From the NCBI GenBank assembly GCA_040219355.1, contig JAVJSN010000015.1, forward strand, positions 434,001 to 498,000: a DNA stretch of 64,000 bases, read 5' to 3'. The notes beneath the pieces are model-generated. The model did no database searches and had not been told where the DNA came from. It saw nothing but the letters and a program-made list of their open reading frames with translations. Made by a program: the position numbers and the translations under genes. The stretch is from MH13 sp040219355 (GTDB lineage Bacteria; Pseudomonadota; Alphaproteobacteria; Rhizobiales; MH13). How positions within the stretch are numbered: the first letter of the stretch is position 1; every line of letters begins with the position of its first letter. Below, piece by piece: positions 51,586-59,166 of this stretch.

Positions 51586-52458
51586 CTAAATTTGTTGGGC
51601 GACGGTGACGCTGACATCTGGCGGACCGCCAGCACCGGCAGGTCCGGTGAAGCTTCCTGTTAGGGGAATCGCTTGCGAAGGCTTGCGCACGCTTGCCACC
51701 TTGATGAGGTCGGCTGTGCCGGTGATGTTGTTGGTGGGGTCGAAATCCACCCAGCCGATCCCCGGCACGAACAGTTCAGCCCAGGCGTGGGTTGCTGCGG
51801 CGCCTGAATAAGCTTCTTGGCCACCATCAAGCGCTGGCGAGTAGAGGTATCCGGTCGAAAAACGCGCGGCAAATCCGAGTACGCGCGCCGCCTCCATCAT
51901 GAAAAATGCGTAATCGCGGCAGGTGCCAGAGCCGCGTGCCAACATTTCCAGTGGCTTTAATGTCCCTTCGTCATAGCGCGCTTCATAGGTGAAGCCATTG
52001 TAGACCGCCTGCATAAGATTGCGCGCGACCTGCAAAGCGTCGTTGTTGTTGCGAATGCCGCGCGCCTTGATCCAGGCTTCCAGCTCATCGGCGGCGTGCT
52101 CGTCGTCCATCAAAAGGAGCGCTGCAAGATCGCGACGATCCTCCGGGCTATATTGGATCGGGTAAGGGGCTTGGCGGCCATCAACCACAAGGTTTTCCGG
52201 CGCGGCGGGAAAGCGTTCCAGATCTAGCGCCGACGTGACTGAAAGCTCTTGGGACGTGCCCGAAAAGGCGATGGTGGCGATTGAATTGCCAAACACATCG
52301 AAGGACCAAACCACAGGAGCATTGGGCGTAAGCGCGAGCGTGGCGTCGACAACCCGCAGATGATGGCCATCGCGCGGACGCAACATGGCACGGTGGGTGT
52401 GCAGCTCGACTGGTTGTGAGAATTGATAGCGTGTTTGGTGGGTGATGGTGAAACGCAT
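51586..52458 (-). CDS. Transglutaminase-like cysteine protease-fold protein
   Basis: The 290-residue protein has an N-terminal transglutaminase-associated domain (FTITHQTRYQFSQPVELHTHRAMLRPRDG) and a core with the Cys-His-Asp triad: Cys in GSGTCRDYAFFMMEAARVLG, His in ATHAWAEL and Asp in WVDFDPTN. No signal peptide is seen, so it is cytoplasmic. Family members are often next to alpha-E and circularly-permuted ATP-grasp genes, but none is here. It converges on the epimerase gene. Confidence 0.87.
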   Translation of the reverse strand: MRFTITHQTRYQFSQPVELHTHRAMLRPRDGHHLRVVDATLALTPNAPVVWSFDVFGNSIATIAFSGTSQELSVTSALDLERFPAAPENLVVDGRQAPYPIQYSPEDRRDLAALLLMDDEHAADELEAWIKARGIRNNNDALQVARNLMQAVYNGFTYEARYDEGTLKPLEMLARGSGTCRDYAFFMMEAARVLGFAARFSTGYLYSPALDGGQEAYSGAAATHAWAELFVPGIGWVDFDPTNNITGTADLIKVASVRKPSQAIPLTGSFTGPAGAGGPPDVSVTVAQQI

Positions 52459-52759
52459 TGTGCGACTTGATGAACCTCAATGTGTGAAATGCGGATGTAC
52501 CGCTACCTAGGCAAGGTGGAAAGCTGTTCTTGCGATGGCGTGAGAGCTTTGCGCGAGAGGATTGTGATTGTGTGTGGTCTTTGTGGTTTTGGATTGACCG
52601 ATGCTCAGCTGTTGTTGGAGCTGGATGAAACAAAGCCGCTTGAATTGACCGACGATTTGGCTGAAACCGGTGACCGTCCCTTGGCGGCTGACTCCACGCC
52701 ACCCAACGCAAAGCCCAATTCTCACCGTGCAGAACGAAGAGCAGCCAAACGACCCTTTT
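52459..52759. other. 301-base gap without a supported gene
   Basis: This gap lies between the divergent transglutaminase and kinase-like genes. Open frames exist on both strands, but none has a good start signal or a recognisable product. It probably holds the two promoters. The C-terminal two thirds of the plus frame reads like coding sequence only weakly. Confidence 0.4.
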
Positions 52760-53698
52760 ATGCCCTTATTGGCCGAGTTGTTGCCATCTTACGCGATGGA
52801 CACAAGCGCGAAACTCACGCGGCTCACGGTCTCTGAAAACCACACCTACTACGCTGATGATGGAAATCGCCAGATCGTCATGCGGGTTCATCGCGCACGA
52901 TATCATACCCAATCAGAAATCCTAAGTGAGCTAGATTGGATCGCAGCGCTGCACGATGCGGGTACGGTGGTGACAGCGCAACCGATAGCATGCGCGGATG
53001 GCGAACGACTGAGTTTCATTGAGTTCGATGGCCAGCAGCACTGCGTCAGTGTGTTTTCCTTTCTGAAAGGCCAAGAACCGAAGGTCGGTCATCACCTGAC
53101 AGCACGGTTCCAGGAGCTCGGCGCGATCAATGCGCGGCTTCACCTGCATGCCAAGGACTGGACTCGACCGGCCTGCTTCGCCCGCAAGCGCTGGGACTTC
53201 GATCTCATGTTTGGATCTGACCCCATTTGGGGTGATTGGCGTGCGGCCTATGGCGACAGGGCTGATATCGATTTGCTTGAACGGCTTGAAAACACCTTGC
53301 ACGAACGCTTGGTTGCCTATGGCGACGGACCTAAACGGTTTGGTCTTATCCATGGCGACTTGCGTGTTGCCAACTTGTTGGATGATGGCAATCGGTTGGC
53401 TGTGATCGACTTCGATGACTGTGGGTTTAGCTGGTTCGCTTACGACTTTGCTGCGGCCATCAGCTTTCATGAGGAGGATGATGCTGTGCCTGCGCTGCAA
53501 AAGTCATGGCTGAAAGGCTATCGCTCCATCGCGCCGTTTGATGCCGCAGACGAAGCGATCTTGCCCACGATGATCATGGCGAGGCGTTTGCTTCTTACGG
53601 CATGGTTGGCCAGCCGTGCGGGCAATGACACTGACGCGCTTTACGGGCGCGGGTTTGCCGACGGCACTGTTCGTCTGGCGCATGCTTATTTGGGCTAG
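52760..53698 (+). CDS. APH/ChoK-like kinase (SrkA/homoserine kinase type)
   Basis: The 312-residue protein has the aminoglycoside-phosphotransferase fold: a nucleotide-binding N lobe (ENHTYYADDGNRQIVMRVHR, Lys replaced by Arg), the catalytic loop LIHGDLRVANLL with HGDxxxxN, and the metal motif VIDFDDCGFSWFAYDFA. This pattern is that of SrkA/RdoA and type II homoserine kinases. The natural substrate is unknown. The start at 52760 matches family length; a GTG 30 codons upstream is open too. No resistance role should be assumed. Confidence 0.8.
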   Translation: MPLLAELLPSYAMDTSAKLTRLTVSENHTYYADDGNRQIVMRVHRARYHTQSEILSELDWIAALHDAGTVVTAQPIACADGERLSFIEFDGQQHCVSVFSFLKGQEPKVGHHLTARFQELGAINARLHLHAKDWTRPACFARKRWDFDLMFGSDPIWGDWRAAYGDRADIDLLERLENTLHERLVAYGDGPKRFGLIHGDLRVANLLDDGNRLAVIDFDDCGFSWFAYDFAAAISFHEEDDAVPALQKSWLKGYRSIAPFDAADEAILPTMIMARRLLLTAWLASRAGNDTDALYGRGFADGTVRLAHAYLG

Positions 53699-53705
53699 TG
53701 TGTGA

Positions 53706-53761
53706 TTTGTCGCGTTTTCGGACGCAAAACCGCTGGCCACTTTTGCTGAAAACGCTTTAAA
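53706..53761. repeat. Dispersed 56-bp intergenic repeat, copy 2
   Basis: This is the second copy of the repeat at 50581-50636 (44 of 56 identical by hand, same orientation). Its right end runs over the last bases of the minus-strand ParA-like gene (stop at 53757). Confidence 0.65.
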
Positions 53762-54401
53762 CCGCGCGCGCTTCCTTCATCACCTCGGCGCGTAGCGCTT
53801 CCATTTCCTTCGCGCCTTTGCCGTTGCGGTCAGTATCCATAATCACCAGGCCTTGTTTCATTGCCCCTGCAAATCCCACGCGGTTGCCGATGCGGGTTTT
53901 GGCGAGAGGTGCTTCAATCTCACCGAGCGCAGTGGCCATCTCTTCGGTGATGGCGGCCCGTGGCGGTACACGGTTGAGCACGAGCAGGGCAGGGGTCCGC
54001 TCTTTGCTGGCAAGCGCAATGGTGGAGCCGCAGGCCCAGACATCCATCGGTGAGGGTTGTACTGGCACGACCACCAAATTGGCGGCTTCGATGGCCGGGC
54101 GCGCCTCGGTGTCGGTTTTTGGTGGCGTGTCGATAACGACAGCATCGTGACTACCTGCGAGATTGCGGGCTTCGCGGCGAGCACCCCAACCTGAGGCTGT
54201 GCGGAAGGTAAGGCCGGTTTCATCTTCGCCAAGAGCCTGTTCGCGGGCTTCAAACCATTCGCCGAGGCTGCCTTGGGGATCACAATCAAGAATCGCTACG
54301 CTCATGCCAGAATAGGCCAAGGCTGTCGCCAAATGGGCAGTCATGGTGGTCTTGCCAGAGCCGCCTTTTTGCTGCGCAACGGTGATGATCAGTCCGGCCA
54401 T
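53757..54401 (-). CDS. Orphan ParA/MinD-like ATPase
   Basis: The 214-residue protein has the deviant Walker A motif QQKGGSGKTT (Lys12 and Lys18), the A' motif AILDCDPQGSLGEWF, and Walker B DAVVIDTPPKTDTEA. It is short, like ParA relatives of plasmids and the McdA/ParC cargo-positioning group. No ParB or centromere-like repeat is close, so a chromosome-segregation role is unlikely. The start at 54401 has GAGAGG upstream; a longer reading is rejected. Its cargo is unknown. Confidence 0.85.
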   Translation of the reverse strand: MAGLIITVAQQKGGSGKTTMTAHLATALAYSGMSVAILDCDPQGSLGEWFEAREQALGEDETGLTFRTASGWGARREARNLAGSHDAVVIDTPPKTDTEARPAIEAANLVVVPVQPSPMDVWACGSTIALASKERTPALLVLNRVPPRAAITEEMATALGEIEAPLAKTRIGNRVGFAGAMKQGLVIMDTDRNGKGAKEMEALRAEVMKEARAV

Positions 54402-54496
54402 AATACCTCTCCAACGCTGCTGTGAACGTGTGCGATTCCGATGATCAACGAGTTTATGTTGCAGTGCACAAAATAACAAGAGTGTTGGAACATGGT

Positions 54497-55306
54497 CTAA
54501 ACGCGCTGTGCAAAGACCAACTCCCCAGGAACCGGTGCGTCCTGCTCCAAACGCACGGTGATGCGGTCGATGCGCAACGGTTTCCAGCCATGCGTTTTCA
54601 TGGTTCGCACCAGGCAAGCAGAGGAATGCGCAAAACGTTTGTGTTCACCGACCTGAAAATCCCAGGCATCTCCAGGCAGATGCTCGCTGGAAAAGGCAAG
54701 TACGGTGCCCGCCTCGGTCACATCACCTAACGCCGTGAACAATGGATCCAGGTCGCCGAGATAGGGCAGCACATCAGCTGCGGTGATGAGCCTGTAAGGG
54801 CCAGCGGCTTCAGACGAGCGCAGGAAGGCGACAGCTTCACCAACGAAGAGGTCGTCATAAATCTCCAGCTCATCGGCGATTTCAATCATCGTTGGTGCCA
54901 GATCCACGCCGGTGCGTTTCACTGTCACCTCTTCCAGAGCCATGGCGCAAAGGCCAGTGCCGCAGCCAAGATCAAGCCAGGATTCAAACGGACCAAGCGC
55001 GAGAGCCTTGAGCCCATCGGCGATCAATAGCGGCACGTTGTAGCCCAATTCATCGACAAGGATCGCGTCGAAACGATCGGCTGTTTGATCAAAGAGGGCC
55101 GCCACGTAAGCGTTGGGTGCTTTGGCGGGATGCTCGCCGGTGAGCTTGGCAAGGCGAAGGGAGACGCCCAAATGGTCATCTGGATCGGTGGCGATCAATT
55201 GCTGGTAAAGGATGACAGCTTGGTCTGTGTCGCCGGTCACATCGGCTTTGCGCGCTTCATCGTAAAGCGCGTCCATGGCATCCCAGTCGATGGATGTGTC
55301 TGTCAT
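54497..55306 (-). CDS. TPR-containing SAM-dependent methyltransferase
   Basis: The 269-residue protein starts with a short TPR-like region (MDALYDEARKADVTGDTDQAVILYQQLIATDPDDHLG) and then a class I methyltransferase domain with motif I DLGCGTGLCA, VDLAPTMIEIADE and the post-I acidic position. Such proteins are called predicted methyltransferases with a TPR repeat (COG4976). The target is not known. The ATG at 55306 has GAGGC ahead. Confidence 0.83.
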   Translation of the reverse strand: MTDTSIDWDAMDALYDEARKADVTGDTDQAVILYQQLIATDPDDHLGVSLRLAKLTGEHPAKAPNAYVAALFDQTADRFDAILVDELGYNVPLLIADGLKALALGPFESWLDLGCGTGLCAMALEEVTVKRTGVDLAPTMIEIADELEIYDDLFVGEAVAFLRSSEAAGPYRLITAADVLPYLGDLDPLFTALGDVTEAGTVLAFSSEHLPGDAWDFQVGEHKRFAHSSACLVRTMKTHGWKPLRIDRITVRLEQDAPVPGELVFAQRV

Positions 55307-55341
55307 TGTTGCCTCAAAGCGTTCCAATAAAGGAAAACGCC

Positions 55342-56091
55342 ATGTTCCGTGTTCAACCTTTTGTGCGGCTCCTTCTACGCAGGAGCGTTACGGTTTTTCT
55401 AGCGCTTTTTGGTGTTTTGACTCTTCAAGCCAACGCTGCTGAGCTGGCGGAGCCTAACATCATTGGATATTCCGTTGATGGTCGCTACTTCGCGTTTGAG
55501 CAGTTCGGCGTTCAAGATGGGTCCGGCTTTGCCTACTCTGAGATTTTCGTCCTTGACCTAGTGGCTGACCGATGGGTGCCTGGTACGCCCATCCGCAAAC
55601 GCGCTGTCGATGAAACCGAGAGGTTGTTTGACGTGCGTGCCGAAGCAATGGCGGAAGCTGAGCGGCACCTTGCGCGTCTTCACATCAGTGCTGCGTATCG
55701 CACGCTTGCTGCAACCACACCGATGGAGGATGGCGAGCAGGAACGGCTACTGACGTTCAATCCTCGCCCCATTCTAACTCCCATAGATCCGCCAAGAACG
55801 ATGCGCCTGGAGCGTTTGCCGATGGCAAGCCCGCGCGATTGTTTTGACATGGTGGAAACGGCTGGTTTTGCGCTCACGTTGCAGGTGGAAGGCGATGGTG
55901 AGCGTACCATTCATCGCGATGAGCGGCTGCCATATTCTCGTGCCTGCCCGTCGAACTATGGCATCTCAGCCATCGTCACACCATTTGACAGGGCGCCTGG
56001 CCGTGCTGTTGCCTTGATCAGTGTTTATCAACTGGGCTTTGAAGGATTGGACCGACGCTTCCTTGCAGTTCCGTTCGATTTGTCCTTCTAA
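55342..56091 (+). CDS. DUF2259 secreted protein
   Basis: The 249-residue protein has an N-terminal signal peptide (RSVTVFLALFGVLTLQANAAE) and the DUF2259 pattern ELAEPNIIGYSVDGRYFAFEQFGVQDGSGFAYSEIFVLDL. Two Cys (RDCFDMVE and RACPSN) may form a disulphide. Function is unknown; the family is found mainly in Rhizobiales, which supports the taxonomic reading. The ATG at 55342 has AAAGGA upstream. Confidence 0.8.
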   Translation: MFRVQPFVRLLLRRSVTVFLALFGVLTLQANAAELAEPNIIGYSVDGRYFAFEQFGVQDGSGFAYSEIFVLDLVADRWVPGTPIRKRAVDETERLFDVRAEAMAEAERHLARLHISAAYRTLAATTPMEDGEQERLLTFNPRPILTPIDPPRTMRLERLPMASPRDCFDMVETAGFALTLQVEGDGERTIHRDERLPYSRACPSNYGISAIVTPFDRAPGRAVALISVYQLGFEGLDRRFLAVPFDLSF

Positions 56092-56144
56092 TATTGTTGG
56101 GCCGACAGCGTAAGAGGTCGGTGGGGTAGAAGGCTTATTCTTGC

Positions 56145-56501
56145 GTGTTCAAAAAAATGCTTCTTGACGCTTTGCAAAAAGCGCCGCCGCGATCCGTGGA
56201 TGATCTTGCCGTGTTTTTCGAGCGTTCGCGGGCGCGGCTCGAGCAAAGCCTTGAAAAGGGCCAAGTTAGCGGCGATGAGCGCGAGCGCTACTTGGCGCAG
56301 TTTCAAGCGGGCTTGAATGAGGCGCAGGTCGATTTTCTCAACACAGCATTAGAGGCGCAGAGTGGTGGGTTTGACCGTCTTCCGCTGCTGCCTTCGCCGT
56401 TGGACGCACTGAAAACATCTTTCAAACAGCCGATTATTTGGGCTGTTCTGGTGCTGGCGATGTTGATCGGTCTGACCGTTGGCTTGTTGGTCGGAGGTTA
56501 G
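56145..56501 (+). CDS. Tail-anchored hypothetical protein
   Basis: I do not recognise this 118-residue protein. It has a soluble, charged, helical N-terminal part (SVDDLAVFFERSRARLEQSLEKGQVSGDERERYLAQFQ) and one C-terminal helix (IIWAVLVLAMLIGLTVGLLVGG), so it is likely anchored by its tail. The start is a GTG at 56145 with AGAAGG somewhat far upstream; an ATG at 56157 is the alternative. It overlaps the convergent DUF3307 gene by 4 bases. Confidence 0.6.
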   Translation: MFKKMLLDALQKAPPRSVDDLAVFFERSRARLEQSLEKGQVSGDERERYLAQFQAGLNEAQVDFLNTALEAQSGGFDRLPLLPSPLDALKTSFKQPIIWAVLVLAMLIGLTVGLLVGG

Positions 56502-56899
56502 TTGACGGTCAGAGCCAACCACGTGACGAGCGCGATGTAAGTGGCGTAGTGCGCGGCTTGGTCAGCACCCAAGGCAATCCAAAATCCGTGTCTGTCAGGC
56601 GTGAGCTTCATGCGACGGGCAATCTGCGCTTTGGTCCAGTCCACGTGATAGTGGATCGCGCCATCGGCCAGCGCCAAAACAAGTGCGGTGGCCAATCCAA
56701 TGACGCCAAACAATGCTGCCAGAACGCCCACGGCCAGAGCGCCCAATGCGTGCAGGCCAGCATGCACTAGGCCGCCAGGGTGTCCATAACGCCCTTTGTT
56801 GCGGACCTGCCAATCGCTTTGGAAGACAAAGTCGAAGAGAAAATGTTTGGCTTGCAGGCCAAGAAGGATCGCCAAAGCGGCGATAGGATCAAGGAGCAT
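56498..56899 (-). CDS. DUF3307 membrane protein
   Basis: The 133-residue protein matches the DUF3307 pattern: LLGLQAKHFLFDFVFQSDWQVRNKGRYGHPGGLVHAGLHALG and a late DQAAHYATYIALV. It has three or four helices with conserved His and Asp inside the membrane region, which suggests an intramembrane enzyme or metal site. Function is unknown. Confidence 0.8.
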   Translation of the reverse strand: MLLDPIAALAILLGLQAKHFLFDFVFQSDWQVRNKGRYGHPGGLVHAGLHALGALAVGVLAALFGVIGLATALVLALADGAIHYHVDWTKAQIARRMKLTPDRHGFWIALGADQAAHYATYIALVTWLALTVN

Positions 56900-57047
56900 G
56901 TAGGTTGGGCCAAGTGGTGAGATGTGGTGCCGCCCACCAAGTTTAGGAGCGGCGACGCAGTCGAGCGGTGACGTAGGTCACATTTAGGTGGATTTCAAAT
57001 ACGAAGCTTGATCTGATCACAAGAGATCGAAGACCTTGATGTTGGTA

Positions 57048-57061
57048 TTGACGGGGGTCAA
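57048..57061. promoter_or_regulatory. FNR/FnrL-type palindrome upstream of the sulfite dehydrogenase gene
   Basis: TTGACGGGGGTCAA is a TTGAC-N4-GTCAA palindrome, the same form as the site at 10344-10357. It is centred about 86 bases upstream of the sulfite dehydrogenase ATG. The rest of the 56900-57140 gap shows no gene. Confidence 0.6.
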
Positions 57062-57140
57062 CACAGCAGTACCTTAGGAACATTACGGATAAAAACACTG
57101 CCCCACAAAAGAGGGCGAGCACCAAACGGAGGATCGACCA

Positions 57141-58442
57141 ATGGATTTTGAAGATAAGCAGCCGGTTGTCGTATCAAATGAGGATCAGGAGCGCTCCATA
57201 GATCAGGCGCCGGTAGAAGGTGGCCGCCGTGCGTTCTTGAAAGGCACCAGCCTGGCCGCTCTGACCGCTATGATGGGCGTCGGTATTCCTTTTGGTCGCT
57301 ATCTGCCCGAAGGCTACCAGCCTGTCGGCTTGGCCCACGCGCAAGGTGTCGACATGGAAGCGATGGCCGGCAAAGACGGCGTGACCATTCTCAACGAACG
57401 CCCGGTGAACGCCGAAACCCCAGCGCATCTGTTGGATGACAACATCACCCCAGCCAGCCGTCTGTTTGTGCGCAACAATGGCATGGTGCCAGAGCAGGCC
57501 TTCACCATGGATGCGTCCGGTTGGACGCTGACGGTTGATGGCGAGGTCAACACACCTCTTGAGCTTAGCCTGGATGATCTGCGCAACAATTATGAGGTGG
57601 TGACGCGCCAGCTGATCCTGGAATGCGGTGGCAATGGTCGCGCTTTCTTTAATCCCGGTGCGTCCGGCAACCAGTGGACGACCGGTGCCATCGGCTGCCC
57701 CGAGTGGACCGGCGTTCGGCTGCGCGATGTTCTCAACAGCGCCGGCGTAAAACCGAGTGCCGTTTACACCGCACACTATGGCAATGATCCGCACCTATCC
57801 GGCGACCCGGAAAAGGAATCGATCTCGCGTGGCGTACCTATCGAGAAAGCGCTGGAAGAAGATTCGCTGATCGCGTTCGGCATGAATGGTGGCGACCTGC
57901 CGGGTATTCACGGTTTCCCGCTGCGCCTTGTGGTGCCGGGTTATCCAGGCTCAGCCTCGCAGAAATGGCTGGACCGGATTTGGGTGCGTGATCAAGTTCA
58001 TGACGGTGCGAAGATGGGCGGTTACTCGTATCGTATGCCGGCCTATCCGGTGGCCCCGGGCACCGAAGTGCCGGAAGAGGATATGGTGATCATGACCACT
58101 ATGCCGGTGAAGTCGCTGATCACCAATCCAGCGACTGGAACACAGGTCGGCCGCGCGTTTTCGGTGCGTGGTCATGCTTGGGCCGATGGCGAAGTGGAAG
58201 CGGTGGAAACCTCCATCGACTTTGGCCAGACGTGGCAGCCAGCATCGTTGGGCGCACCGCGCAACCGTTTTGCTTGGCAGCACTTCACCGCGTCCATCAC
58301 AGTGCCGCAAGCTGGCTATTATGAGGTCTGGGTGCGGGCGACAGATGATCAGGGTCGTACCCAACCACCCACCACGCCGGGTTGGAACCCACGTGGGTAT
58401 GGCAACAACATGATCCATCGCATCGCTGTTGTTTCTACCTAG
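57141..58442 (+). CDS. SorT-like periplasmic sulfite dehydrogenase (molybdenum)
   Basis: The 433-residue sulfite-oxidase-family enzyme has a twin-arginine signal (GRRAFLKG, residues 28-35, then a hydrophobic run ending near AHAQ) and the oxidoreductase molybdopterin domain. The molybdenum-ligating Cys is Cys162 in LILECGGNGRAFF. The C-terminal Mo-co dimerisation domain (YGVGHAWADGEVEAVETSIDFG-like part) follows. There is no heme or cytochrome b5 domain, so it is of the SorT/SorA/SoxC type and passes electrons to a separate cytochrome c, encoded next. It would oxidise sulfite, including that exported after sulfolactate cleavage. A SoxC-like or other sulfoxide role cannot be excluded, but no sox gene is near. 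Confidence 0.8.
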   Translation: MDFEDKQPVVVSNEDQERSIDQAPVEGGRRAFLKGTSLAALTAMMGVGIPFGRYLPEGYQPVGLAHAQGVDMEAMAGKDGVTILNERPVNAETPAHLLDDNITPASRLFVRNNGMVPEQAFTMDASGWTLTVDGEVNTPLELSLDDLRNNYEVVTRQLILECGGNGRAFFNPGASGNQWTTGAIGCPEWTGVRLRDVLNSAGVKPSAVYTAHYGNDPHLSGDPEKESISRGVPIEKALEEDSLIAFGMNGGDLPGIHGFPLRLVVPGYPGSASQKWLDRIWVRDQVHDGAKMGGYSYRMPAYPVAPGTEVPEEDMVIMTTMPVKSLITNPATGTQVGRAFSVRGHAWADGEVEAVETSIDFGQTWQPASLGAPRNRFAWQHFTASITVPQAGYYEVWVRATDDQGRTQPPTTPGWNPRGYGNNMIHRIAVVST

Positions 58443-58460
58443 CTTGCCAGCTTTCTTGAT

Positions 58461-58491
58461 CCCCATGGTCGACCTGCGTCGGGCCATGGGG
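58461..58491 (+). terminator. Stem-loop after the sulfite dehydrogenase gene
   Basis: CCCCATGG and CCATGGGG are perfect 8-base arms; inside them CGAC and GTCG pair around CTGC. It lies 18 bases after the stop and 49 bases before the cytochrome gene, without a T-run. It may set the ratio of enzyme to cytochrome. Confidence 0.5.
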
Positions 58492-58540
58492 AGACACCAG
58501 ATTGCTTGGCGAATTGACCTCTCGCGTTCAGGGTATCTCG

Positions 58541-59080
58541 ATGCGCTCTCCATTGCCGCGCCCGCTCATTTTGGCGACTGCGCTCCTTTTCGTTGGCCTC
58601 ACGACGGGCTCTGCCGAGGCCCAAACGGCTGTGCCAGATCCTATGGCAGTTCCCAATCCGATGGCGCCTTTGGCCAATCCGATGACGGTTACGCCCTTGT
58701 CGCCCAACCCTATGGTACCAACGCCAACAGCGCCTGACACCGGACAAAGCGCGATGCCAAGCCCGGTGATGCCCAACCCGATGCCGCAAGGCGGCGGCAT
58801 TCTTAATCCCATGGTGGTGACGCCGCAGGCGGATGAGGAGCAAATTGCGCTCCGGGCCGACCTTGGCAATTTGCCTGACACACCAGGCGTTGAAGACACC
58901 TATTTCATGTGTACCGCGTGCCATTCGGCCCAAACCTTTGCCCAGCAGAGACTGACGGATGCGCGTTGGGAATACCTATGGGATTGGATGATCTCAGACC
59001 AAAACATGCCTGACTATGGACCTGAGGCGCGCGCGAGCATTTTGGGTTATCTCCAGACGCATTTTTCCTCAGAAAGGTAA
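58541..59080 (+). CDS. Monoheme cytochrome c with Pro/Met-rich linker, likely SorB-type partner
   Basis: The 179-residue protein has a signal peptide (ILATALLFVGLTTGSAEAQ), a low-complexity Pro/Met-rich region of about 65 residues with five NPM units and one DPM, and one C-terminal heme domain with CTACH (MCTACHSAQTFAQQRLT) and a likely distal Met in SDQNMPDYG. It is next to the sulfite dehydrogenase gene and is the natural electron acceptor. SorB-like cytochromes are small; the Pro/Met linker is unusual. The ATG at 58541 is chosen; a TTG 13 codons earlier is open. Confidence 0.8.
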   Translation: MRSPLPRPLILATALLFVGLTTGSAEAQTAVPDPMAVPNPMAPLANPMTVTPLSPNPMVPTPTAPDTGQSAMPSPVMPNPMPQGGGILNPMVVTPQADEEQIALRADLGNLPDTPGVEDTYFMCTACHSAQTFAQQRLTDARWEYLWDWMISDQNMPDYGPEARASILGYLQTHFSSER

Positions 59081-59166
59081 GGCGCGCGATTTTGATGTTT
59101 GCACCGCGTCCCATCGCCGATTAGAAGGCGAACATCATCCTTTTTTCAGGTTAGTGCGGGGCGTTT

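Noticed and set aside
52480..52836. Plus-strand frame of 118 codons between the transglutaminase and kinase-like genes
   Set aside because: It overlaps the start of the kinase-like gene, lacks a ribosome site and matches no family I know.
52760..53698. Aminoglycoside resistance gene
   Set aside because: The fold is shared with many metabolic kinases; the sequence pattern is closer to SrkA/homoserine-kinase-type proteins and there is no mobile context.
59092..59136. Imperfect inverted repeat GATGTTTGC ... GCGAACATC before ettA
   Set aside because: One mismatch in a 9-base arm and a long loop; too weak to call a regulatory site.
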